Positions 30,001 to 43,981 of a stretch of DNA of 64,000 nucleotides are shown piece by piece. The notes beneath the pieces were generated by a model. That model saw nothing but the letters and a program-made list of their open reading frames with translations, searched no databases and was not told the DNA's origin. How positions within the stretch are numbered: position 1 is the stretch's first letter; each line of letters starts with the position of its first letter. A program made the translations under genes and the position numbers. The stretch comes from Limanda limanda (Eukaryota > Chordata > Actinopteri > Pleuronectiformes > Pleuronectidae): assembly GCF_963576545.1 (NCBI RefSeq), contig NC_083644.1, forward strand, positions 28,277,393-28,341,392. Direction: 5' to 3'.

Positions 30001-31556
30001 GAGGTGGAGAATGGAGAGGAGGAGGAGGAAGAAGAACAGACAGTGAGTACATGTTTGTGAGCTTTTTTTATATCATTTTTTTAAAAAGGTCGTTGACATC
30101 TTTCTCTGTTCATGCACAGATCATGTTCAAAGTCACAGATATAAAGCTAATACCATGTTTAATTTGAGACAGTCCTCTGTCCTGATTGTAAACAGGGAAG
30201 TTGGTGCACAGATCCTACACTGCCATCCTTCTCACCACCTCAAATCAACTTAACTGACTGTTCTTTTTCAATACACTTTTTAATCCTCAAATATTGGCTC
30301 TTACTCTGAGCTCAGGACTGTGTTTGTCATATATATTCAACTTTAATCAGTTTAAGTGATTATTCATTATCTTTTAAACTTTTTCTTTAGTTATTACTAA
30401 GGCTGAACGATTTGGGAAAATAATCTTATTGTGATTTTTTCCCCCAATATTGCGATTGCGATTTAATATGCGATTTTTTTCCCCCAACAAAACGTAATAA
30501 GTGATTTAAATATGACCAAGACAATATCAGATACAATTAGTGTAAAATATTCTTTAAAATTATAGGTGTCTTACTGCTCCCAAGTTAGTAACATTTCACA
30601 CAACTGAAACATAGAATTTGCCTCTACTATACTATGAAAATATTTTGTAAAATCAAAGTAAATATATAAAATAAATAAAAAACAGATAAATGCACAGGGC
30701 ACAGAGTCAAACAGTACAACTGCATGTATGAACAGTTAAAACCGGGCCTCAGCAGGAACACACGCGTGCTGAACACCTCCGTCTCGCAGATGTGCATGTA
30801 GGTGACCGGGGGGCTCTGGAGCCCCTCTGCCCCGGAGCTCGGCTTGCTTTTCCGGGGAGCGATTTTCAGGTCCGCCGCCGGCACCGCGGTCACCAGCAAG
30901 ATGAGCTTGCTCTATGTTTGCGCCACGTCGGCCGAAGACTTGAGGCCCCTGTAGGTGATGCCGGCCTGCTTCGCTATCTTCTGGATCAGCGGAGTTTTGT
31001 TGTCCCGCGGCATTCTGGCTGCGGGTGAGGACAGCAGCCCGGTCCCCTACTCTCGTTCACACGTTTTAATCGCGCACGTTGCGATAAGGAAATCACGTTT
31101 TATCATATCGCGATTTTATCGTAAATGCAATTAATCGTTCAGCACTAGTTATTACACACTGTAACTCTATCTCAGCCACATGATTGATTCTAGGTGGCAC
31201 CATTATCATTGGGTGTTTGTATTGTCTGTCAAATATTAATGGAATGAGTTTTATCGAAGTTGTATCGACCAAGTCTTATATTTCTATAATGAATTCATAT
31301 TTTGACTAATTCTATTTGTCTTTGTTACTTTTATCATATAGTTTATTGTTAGTTAACCTTTTAACCATAATCTCATCCTGCCTCTTCATACACACTGAGT
31401 TGCCGGTTTATTATGCTAACCTAGCTAAATCTAATCCAACAAAATCCTGTAGTCGTTTCTCCCTTTAAGAATGTTAATAAGCTTGGTTTGTGTTGAACTT
31501 TTACATTTTTTTTTGTCCAGGGCAAGGTGTCATCCAGAGAGTGCGCCATCATGTGA
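21010..31556 (+). CDS. lmnb2: B-type nuclear lamin, most likely lamin B2
   Basis: Intermediate-filament protein of the nuclear lamina. Exons: 21010-21222, 23008-23144, 23288-23444, 25107-25232, 25396-25494, 27211-27282, 27370-27495, 27609-27829, 28348-28579, 28685-28792, 29500-29619, 29965-30042, 31521-31556. All have GT/AG sites and matching phases, giving about 574 aa. Order: head with an SPTR mitotic site (20-23); rod from about residue 27, ending [13 protein letters not shown]; second SP site in LSPSPS (387-392); NLS KRKR (410-413); Ig-like tail domain with GNWRLKRQ and [13 protein letters not shown]; acidic run; CaaX box CAIM on the last exon, as expected for a farnesylated lamin. The start has A at -3 and G at +4. 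lmnb2 is preferred over lmnb1 or the fish LIII lamin from head and rod similarity to human LMNB2 (LPSPTR/TTREVSG/AEDxHAVAK), but CAIM is the human lamin B1 box, so the paralogue name is less sure than the class. Confidence 0.88.
22273..22397. repeat. Imperfect inverted repeat in lamin intron 1
   Basis: About 43 bases at 22273-22315 (with TCCTCCTCCTAGTTAC and GCTGCAG) pair with 22354-22397 (CTGCAGCCGTAAGTAGGAGG on the plus strand) at roughly 80% match, around a ~40-base spacer. It looks like a hairpin-type MITE relic. Confidence 0.7.
23942..24906. mobile_element. Harbinger-like non-autonomous DNA element in lamin intron 3
   Basis: TTA flanks the element at 23942-23944 and 24904-24906. The left end AGGCTCTTATATACTTCTAC and the right end, read on the other strand as AGGCCAATTTACGGTTCTGC, are imperfect inverted repeats that both run into a TTCTnCGTT motif. 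A 3-bp TTA duplication and ends of this kind fit PIF/Harbinger. Near-terminal CTCGGAGAGG motifs recur on both sides (about 23977-24035 and 24815-24832). The body (959 bp) has no transposase frame. Confidence 0.7.
25676..25790 (+). repeat. Second fragment of the 19945-type dispersed repeat
   Basis: AACATCAACAAAATAACAGT and AACAGTTAGTAACATAATGT match 20113-20170 closely, in the same orientation, in lamin intron 5. The following 25.8-27.1 kb holds A/T-rich and repeat-like sequence that I cannot classify; no exon is seen there. Confidence 0.6.
30390..31155. mobile_element. Complete hAT-type non-autonomous element in last lamin intron
   Basis: GTTATTAC is duplicated at 30390-30397 and 31148-31155. 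Between them, 30398 starts TAAGGCTGAACGAT and 31147 ends ATCGTTCAGCACTA, a 14-bp inverted repeat with two mismatches. The ends are A/T-rich with repeated GCGATT motifs. The core (about 30735-31035) is GC-rich and open on the minus strand over about 60 codons with one internal stop (see findings). It lies 365 bases before the terminal CaaX exon. Confidence 0.87.
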
Positions 31557-34475
31557 AGCCTTCCTGCTCTGCTGATGGCTTTGACTCCCCGACTCTATCA
31601 GATTTGATCCTGTCTAGTGCTTCATCATTTGGTGTTTTTATTGTCCAAGACAATGTAAGAAACTTTTGGACATATAGGCTCCCTTTTTACTGCTCTCTAT
31701 ATTTTGGGCCTGCTTTAATATGAATAATTTCCCTAAATGTAACTTCACAATGCCATCATGTGTGCGCCAAGCAACGATGATGGATCCAAACTGTCAGACT
31801 GTGGTGTTCAAGCCGAATATTCACACTCCTGCGATTAGTACTCTACATGCTCAGATTTCTTTTGTTGTTAAGATGAGGACTTACTATCTATAGCCATGAA
31901 GATAGAACAAATTAATAACTTGAGTGTTAAACATGTCATGAGAAAAATGTCTTCTCCCTCCAAAATCAAAACATTTTGTTCAACAATAGGTCTTGCATTG
32001 TTTCCCATCTATAACGTGCATGTGTGGTTACCCAGATAAACATTACGCACATTTTACTTAAATATTTTCATTCATCCTCATTTGAAGATGAATAGAAATA
32101 CAGTTATAACTGGGGTTTTATTCATTCGTTTATCAAAGCCTTTTGAAATTCAGCTTTCTTTTGTGATTGTGCTAAAAACATAATTCCCCTGAAGAAAACT
32201 TTGCATGTTTTTGACTGCAGTAGAAGACCACTAAGAATATATAATCCAAATCTTTGTTGTTACATGACCTGCTCTCAGAATCCTGATCACACTCCTGAAG
32301 CAGGTACACACTCCATCCTTCTGCTGTCTCTGTCTCCTGTTCCTTCATTCTGCTTTACCTCTGGAAAGAAAGCAGGGAAGCTTGATTGTTCATCTGATCG
32401 GCCTTACTTGGCAGAACTGAATAAAACTAGAGACAAACATCTGATACTTAATAGAAAGGTTTGAAGTCATGTGATATCTTCCACTTAAAATGTTGCTATT
32501 AGCTGGAGGGGCTCCCTACAGCACGGCCTATTCTTAAGCAGAAACACTACATTTATCTTGACTAACAACCTTTGACGTCTGAAGCAATTATACTCATTAG
32601 CCATAACAACCCTTTACTGGTATAAAAGGCCGATCACTGTATATCTGTGGCCTGTTTGAAAGGCATTCTGAATCATCAGTAACATGATTTGAAACTCAGT
32701 TTGTAGTTGAATGCAAATACATTGATCACATACAACATGAAAACACTTTGTAATGTGTTAATGTTGTGGCTGATCTCTACTGCCTTTTGTGGTCTGGTCT
32801 GTGTCCTGGCAGTGACCTCAGTGACTCCAGCCCAGTGAGCCCAGTTTTTTGAAGATGTGTTGTGCTACCTGGGAGCCCTTTTGTCTTCCTCCTGCTTGCC
32901 TGGTGACATTAGGGACGTATCCAATAATTCATACAAATATTTGGGGATGAAAACCTCGAACATGCAGAATCTAAAGACCTGCAACATAGAACGTAAAGAA
33001 ATTCAGAGAGGTGACACTGAACAGACTTTGGGGATCACCACATGTAACTTGGCAGTGCAGTGGGTAGTCTCAGTTAAACCAGAGACCTGTACTGTATGAT
33101 AAGTTGGCATGTTTGCGGCCATTTAATTTGTTTACTCATGATGTGTAGAGGTGTTTCTCGGACATGTCAGCTCTTTTGCTACCAGGTTAGGACAGAGTGG
33201 CTGACTTCCTGTCGTAATGCTGAAAGGCTTTGTCCATCACAAATGTTAAACTGACAACATTGCCTCCATTTTTTTTTTAATATGCATGAGGTGAGCAGTG
33301 AAAGCAACACTCGTATGATACAGTTATATTATCTTTGTTCTCATGAGTTATTTTGAATTGCAGAACATTGTACAAGTGTTGCTCTCACACCTTGTGTGCC
33401 ATCTTGGGAAACTCAGTTTTTTTGTATTTTGTGTGTGTTTGTATGCTGTGCTTTACAATGCTAGTTATTTTTATATAGCTTTGTTGTCTTTGTAATCAGT
33501 TTATTTACATAAAATGTTTCATTTATTTTGTATTTCGTATTTTCCTGGGTGATTAATAGGCCGGGTGCTCATGACTAAACTCACTCTTCGGCTCTGGTAT
33601 ATTTCAGAATTTTGATAAAAAACAATCCTGAACACTACTTCTGTACTGTTCTTTTGTGAGTTTACTGAAGGATATGAAAATGATAAATAAGTTTCATGTT
33701 GACAGAAGCAATCACTTCCTGTATAAGACCTGATTAGTGACCGACTTTGAACATGCATACAATATAGGTGAAGTCTGGCAATGTAAGACTGACTGACTTT
33801 GGAGATAATACTGATCAGATTTCAAAAGCTCTGAAAATTGAGACTTTGAGGTTTTTACTATACACTGATAATTCAGTCCCATCAGAAATCCAGTACTTCA
33901 GTTGAAACATTACGAATGAATGTAAATTCAACCGATACCTGCGACATTTTCAGGAGATTTGTTTTAATTATATAAACTGGTGAAAAGGCCAGTGCTACCT
34001 TGCAGTACCAATCACTGCAGTTTTTTAAGATATATATTTATAATTCCATTTAATATACACCATTTATCACAAACCAAAGCCAAACAATTAAATTTGAATG
34101 CCAACAACAATTAATTCCTTGACAAAAATGGAGGATATATTTTATTTGGGTACGCTTGTTGCATATTAGTGTGCAGGATTGGTTGGTTAAACAGTCACTT
34201 TCTGCAGACGATTTGCAAACATTAAACTTAATTTGAGTTTTTAACTGGTCATATCCTAGAGGGACTGTGTGATGTCTTCTGTCTGACTAGTTCTGCTCCA
34301 CAATGCGTAGATGTGACTGTGATAGCTCATGAACTGTAAACATCAGGCTTTAATCAGTAAAGCAGAGACCTGGTTTATGTAGGGAGGGCGGGAGCATGCT
34401 AAATGTCAGTTTTCATTCATGTTTAACTTGTTGAACTACTTTTTGTACACACAATAAATGTTTTACATATATACT
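31557..34475 (+). other. lmnb2: Probable lamin 3' UTR and downstream sequence
   Basis: No further coding exon was found after the CAIM stop. AATAAA motifs occur at 32420-32425 and 34453-34458; the latter is followed by a T/G-rich TTGTGGTTTCAATGCTGG stretch, as at real cleavage sites, which would give a ~2.9 kb 3' UTR. Human LMNB2 also has a long 3' UTR as I recall. The end is inferred, and nothing else recognisable lies in this stretch. Confidence 0.4.
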
Positions 34476-34706
34476 TGTGGTTTCAATGCTGGTTATTGCT
34501 ACACACAAGTTAAGTTCACAGCTTGACACCACGAGTGTGTTTGTCACACGTTATTTACACATGCACCCACAGTTTGATTTTTTTTTCTGTTTCTGTCAAG
34601 CCTCCAGTTGAGATGAGCTGATCAACAACTGGGTCCAGCCTTTACAAAGTGATAATTTTTACTATCATGGAAACTGATGATCAATCCAGATAGATACAAA
34701 ATGTAT

Positions 34707-35735
34707 ATACGGCGCTGTGAAAAAGTATTTTCCCCCTTCCTGATTTTTTGGCATATTTTCACACCTAAATGATTCAGATTATCAAACACTTTTTAATATT
34801 TGACTGAGATAACCCGAGTAAATACAAAATGCTGTTTTTAAAGAGAAAAAAGCTATCCAAACTTACTTGGCCCTAAGTGAAAAAGTAATTGCCCCCTAAC
34901 CTAATAACTGGTTGTGCCACCCTTGGCGGCAACAACTGCAATCAAGCATTTGCGATAACTGGCAATGAGTCTTTCACAATCGCTGTGGAGGAATTTTGGC
35001 CCACTCTTCTTTGCAGAATAGTTTTAATTCAGCCACATTGTAGGGTTTTTTAGTATAAACAGCTTGTTTAAGGTCATGCCACAGCTTCTCAATCGGATTT
35101 AAGTCCAGACTTTGACTAGGCCACTCCAAAACCTTCATTTTTTTTTTTTTTTGCCATTCAGAGGTGGACATGCTGGTGTGTTTCGGATCATTGTCCTGCT
35201 GCATAACCCAAGTGCGCTTGAGCTTGAGATCACAAACTGATGGCCAGACATTCTCCTTCAGGATTTTCTGGTAGAGAGCAGAATTCATGGTTCCATAAAT
35301 TATGGCAAGTCGTCCAGGTCCTGAAGCTGCAAAGCAGCCCCGGACCATCACACTACCACCACCATGTTTGACTGTTGGTAACATGTTTTTATGAAATGCT
35401 TCGTTAATTTTATGCCAGATGGAACGGGACGCACACTTTCCAATAAGTTCAACTTTTGTTTCATCAGTCCACAGAATATTTGTCCAAAAGTCTTGGGGAT
35501 CATCAAGCTGTGTTTTGGCAAATGTGAGACGAGCCTTTGTGTTCTTTTTGGTCAGCAGTGGCTGTTGCCTTGGAACTCTCTCATGGATGCCATTTTTGCC
35601 CAGTCTCTTTCTTATTGTTGAATCACGAACACTGACCGTAACTGAGGCAAGTGAGGCCTGCAGTTCCTTGGATGTTGTTCTGGGGTCTTTTATGACCTCC
35701 TGGATGAGTCGTTGATGCGCTCTTGGAGTAATTTA
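34707..35735 (-). mobile_element. 5'-truncated Tc1-like transposon with transposase pseudogene
   Basis: The minus strand is open without a stop from about 35720 to 34974, but without an early Met. It encodes the Tc1-type catalytic core: the first aspartate in ILWTDE, the second in QQDNDPKHTS, and a glutamate in SLDLNPIEKLWHDLK (DD34E order). Near 34985 a one-base frameshift gives a TGA; in the neighbouring frame the usual C-terminal ending continues (ERLIASYRK...GGTTSY, stop). The N-terminal helix-turn-helix region and 5' terminal repeat are missing past about 35735. The opposite end keeps the terminal sequence GGCGCTGTGAAAAAGTATTT next to TA at 34709. The copy is dead as written. Confidence 0.88.
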
Positions 35736-36519
35736 AACATATACAGACAATAAAATAAGGTACGCAAAGCATATTTAGTTAAATTAAACTAAGAAATTCC
35801 AGGGGGGAAATGACAACTTTTCATTTTAGTATGTGGTTAAAAATGTTTTTAATTTTGCTGGATAATTTTGTCTATTGTGTGTCTTTAATACCAAACATGA
35901 AACCCCTTCTCTACATAACTATTTGGTTTTGCTTATAAACCATTACATGACCTGTTTCCAGAACTTCTGGCCATGAGAGCAAGAAATAAAGAGAAACTCT
36001 GTTGTTTCAGTATTGGCTTTACAGAAAGTGCATTCATTGCTCACTGGAGGGGAAAAACCATTTATTAAATGATGTGACTTTCTTCTGTTTTTGGGAAAAC
36101 TGTATTTAAAGAACTTTGTTCTCTGTTTTATGGTTTAGAAATATTCAAAGTATTAATTTTACAAGTATGAGCAAGGTAGAAATCAACCTTGCAAAACAAA
36201 ATAAAGCAGCGTGCCATCAGTCCGACAATTGAGTTGAGCACGTCTTCTTCTGCGTCCTCTGATAAACTACAGCAGGTGGTGGTAACTGGGTCAAAATCGT
36301 AGCCATATAATTTTTATGATTTTATGATAATTTTCATTTTGAAAAGTACTAAATTTAAACATCAGTTTTCAGAAGAAAGATGTAACCAGCATCACCACAG
36401 TCCAAGAAAACAGCCCAATCCAATAGTCTTGTTCAGGACAGGCACTGCTTATACAAATTATTTCTGAAAACCTCTGTCTGTCTGCCTGACGGTCTGTGTT
36501 TCACATTACATGTAATTTG
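35736..36519. other. Intergenic, no gene recognised
   Basis: No exon or identifiable repeat. Confidence 0.45.
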
Positions 36520-36544
36520 GCCGACTTACAATTGTAGGATTAAA

Positions 36545-36680
36545 CATCTATGGGGGGCATTGAGGGACTCAGCATCTTGCCCTAGGACACTGCAAGCAGA
36601 TGGGAAAGACTGAGGATCAACCTGCCGACATTCTAGTTGAAGAACAACCGCTCTACCCCCTCAGCCACAGCGTCCATCTG
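36545..36680 (-). mobile_element. tRNA-headed SINE fragment
   Basis: Read on the minus strand: CGCTGTGGCTGAGGGGGTAG (A-box region), a decayed B-box region, then TCTTTCCCATCTGCTTGCAG and AATGCCCCCC. It is the 5' part of the family at 62342-62533. Confidence 0.6.
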
Positions 36681-36719
36681 AGTATTTTTATGTGTTTATC
36701 TGTCTGTTGGTCTGTCCGT

Positions 36720-36734
36720 CTGTGTGTGTGTGTG

Positions 36735-36819
<85 letters not shown>

Positions 36820-36880
36820 GCCGTCTGTGTGTCTGTGTGTTTGTGTGTCTGTGTCGTGTGTTTCAGTTTGACAAAAGATA
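36720..36880. repeat. (TGTC)n / (TG)n microsatellite
   Basis: About 20 TGTC/CTGT units at about 36737-36820, flanked by TG-rich sequence. The long Cys/Val/Leu and Thr/Asp/Arg open frames here are repeat artefacts. Confidence 0.95.
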
Positions 36881-37117
36881 GAGTATAGTATATAAAGACA
36901 ACAAACATTTCTGCGAACTGCAGTCCCATCCTGAACTAAAGGTGGCAGAAGCGTGCGGTGGAGTTCCGATCCATAAAGGGGAAGAAGAAGAATGAGCCGT
37001 TAAGCATGAAAGTAAATGAGGGGACGAGGAGGAACACACCAACGAAGAAGAAATAAGGCTTCAAGTCATTTTCCGGGTGTTTGTCGGTGCTGAGTGTGGA
37101 CCAGGACGCTGAGCAGG

Positions 37118-41526
<4,409 letters not shown>

Positions 41527-41738
41527 CCGCCCAGGTGGCGTTCTGTTTCTTTGTGTTCCTCTTGCCACCTGTAAAATACCACATTACTGCCTTTATACAG
41601 AGAAAACATGAGAAACACATGTCTCTTTATTCTTCAGACTGAGAAATTATCATAATTGTATTATCTTTTTATTACCCTATGACCCAATTGGTATTGACTG
41701 TATTGTACATAATGTTTCTACAGTGCTGCTCATGTTGC

Positions 41739-41744
41739 ATTAAA
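41739..41744 (+). promoter_or_regulatory. commd2: commd2 polyadenylation signal ATTAAA
   Basis: ATTAAA lies 213 bases after the stop codon, preceded by T-rich sequence and followed by the GT-containing TTCTTGTGGTTTGTT near 41766. Confidence 0.55.
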
Positions 41745-43468
41745 GTGTAAGATACAGATACACCATTCTTGTGGTTTGTTAAAGCCGAGACAACAAGCCT
41801 ACCTCTGTCTGACTTGAACAGAGTGTTAATCACATGATGCTGATGTGATTAACACTGTGTTAAATGTTCAGCAGTAGATGGGACAGTCATTGCTGTTTAC
41901 ACGGAAAACCCTTTGACGTTTTTTGATTTCATGTGTGTATGCTGCTTTTGTTACTCAGTGTGTTGGTGAATGCTGAGCCGTATTATGTAAAGCAACATGT
42001 GTAGGGAAACCTTTGAACACAGTCAGAAGGAATCCGGGGCCTCCTTTATCAGTTGTGTGTGTAACCCGTGCAAAAAAAGGTGTCCACGCATAGATGAATG
42101 GGATCATATGTGAGAGTGTCTGTACATTTAGAAGCACTCCTGACCATGTAGTGAAGGTTATTACGATGAGACTGTGTTGTAATAGCTTAGTCTGATTAGT
42201 AATTTTCTGGACTCATGACTTGAACAGGATTTGACTGCATTTTGTTGAAGACGTGTTTTTTTTGTAATACGTCATAACTGTGATAGCTTATAAGATATTG
42301 ATAGTTGTATGAACAATGTAACATTATTGGATTTTTTGCAAGGGCAGGCATGTGTGCGCACCAGTTTATGTCTGGATTCATGCGTATACACCGTGTGTAA
42401 CAGGCTCTGCATACATTCTTAAGTGATACCCAAAATTTCACATTTAGTACACCTGAAGAAAGCATGACCTTGATGACTGAAAATCTTCAGACACTGATGC
42501 AGAAATTTTGCACTCCAATTTCTAGCCCTTTGAATAGGGAAATAGAAGCCTACTTCTGCATGATCATCTACTGTTTGTTTAAAACTGGCTGTAGTGACCA
42601 AGGGGAGGACACAATGCAGTTTTAGACCCATTGTGCTTATGATTGTGCACATTACAACCCAGTGTCGAATTTATGGCATTAGATATGATTATATCAATAT
42701 TTTCAATAAAACCCAGGTATCACTTTTTTCTTCAAATTTACTTTTCCACTTTGCATGACTAGTGGACCAGAAAATGAGTTGTGTGAGAACTCTGTTTTTG
42801 TTGACCCTGAATTCATTTAACCCTTCAGTTATCAGTCCCACAAACATGGAATACTGTAACTAGTTCAGTTACTGAGGTAATTTATTCTGTGAACCTAATC
42901 TGCCCCAGAAGAGAGGGGAGAAAAAGATAGACATCCTAGTTGTTAGGGTATTATTTTGCCCAAGTTCTATCTAGACTGCTGTTAGCACCTTCATGATTAA
43001 CCAGTCATCTCCATCAGGACAGAGACAGTCATATATATTGATGTATATATATATATATATACTGTATATATACATATATATTAAGATAACTGTCTGGACG
43101 CCAATGTGACATGTTAACTGTACATTACTGTCGTCATCACTATAGATACCTATATGTGTATGTTGAAAAATACATGAATGGACAATCTGAATACATGTAA
43201 CAGTTTTCAATTATTGACATTATTTCAATCAGCTCATTGCTGCTGCAGTTTTTTAAATTATTATTTTTATTCTACTGGATAAGACGGGAGCTTTGCGCTT
43301 TATTTACCCGTTGCCATGGTGAATTGTATGCTTCGCTGATGAGGCTTTTTTCATTCATCACGCAAACTGAACATCTGGAACCAACAACTGTGGCGTTCTC
43401 GTCTCAGGGTTCATCAAGTCAGAGTTCAGGGTTAGTTTAGTTTGAACTTTATTACACCTGCTCTTTGA
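41745..43468. other. Intergenic between commd2 and trappc8
   Basis: A perfect inverted repeat lies at 41823-41855 and an (AT)n-rich palindromic stretch at about 43036-43085. No exon or RNA gene is recognised. Confidence 0.5.
41823..41855. repeat. Perfect 13-bp inverted repeat with 7-nt loop downstream of commd2
   Basis: GTGTTAATCACAT, then GATGCTG, then the exact reverse complement ATGTGATTAACAC. The arms extend outward imperfectly (ACAGA / TGTGT). Confidence 0.9.
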
Positions 43469-43811
43469 CCATAGACTATATAAGGATAAAGACAAGCCCG
43501 ACGTCAACGCCACCTGAACGCCACTACCTGTTGGAACGGAAACGGAAGTGTGTACCTACCCAGCCTCGGTGTAAGATCAAGACGGTTCTTTTCCTCCACC
43601 CGAGGTGGCTGAAGACCCGCCCCTTACGCGCCTCGAATTGGCGTATCCTGACATTGATACCCGAAGCCTAGCCAATCATCACTCTTCACCGAACAAACCA
43701 AGGCAACGAGTACTAACCGCTACTAACCAATGAAAGACGGGTGATGGGCGGGTCTTCACTCAGCAGGGGTGGAATAACTCAAGGCGATGGCGTCACACAT
43801 ACAGTCTACGG
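43469..43811. mobile_element. Candidate MITE just upstream of trappc8
   Basis: CCATAGACTATATAAGG at the left end and, on the other strand, CCGTAGACTGTATG at the right end form short imperfect inverted repeats (12 of 14 matching) around ~340 bases without coding content. No clean target duplication was found. Confidence 0.45.
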
Positions 43812-43981
43812 TGTCACCTGACTGTCTTAGCTCTACACAGGAAGTGGGTTGGCGAATTCAACATGGCTGTCGTCTGCAAATAGAGAAGGACTTGCTATTA
43901 GCAATGAAATAGTCCAGATCTACTACATTAGAGGACAACTGACTAGTGCTCTTTGTTAGCTGCTGCTGACGCTGCTCCGAC

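Noticed and set aside
32811..32854. Possible alternative lamin 3' exon after an AG (SDLSDSSPVSPVF)
   Set aside because: It has no CaaX box and no polypyrimidine tract of note, and the CAIM exon at 31521 already completes the protein in phase.
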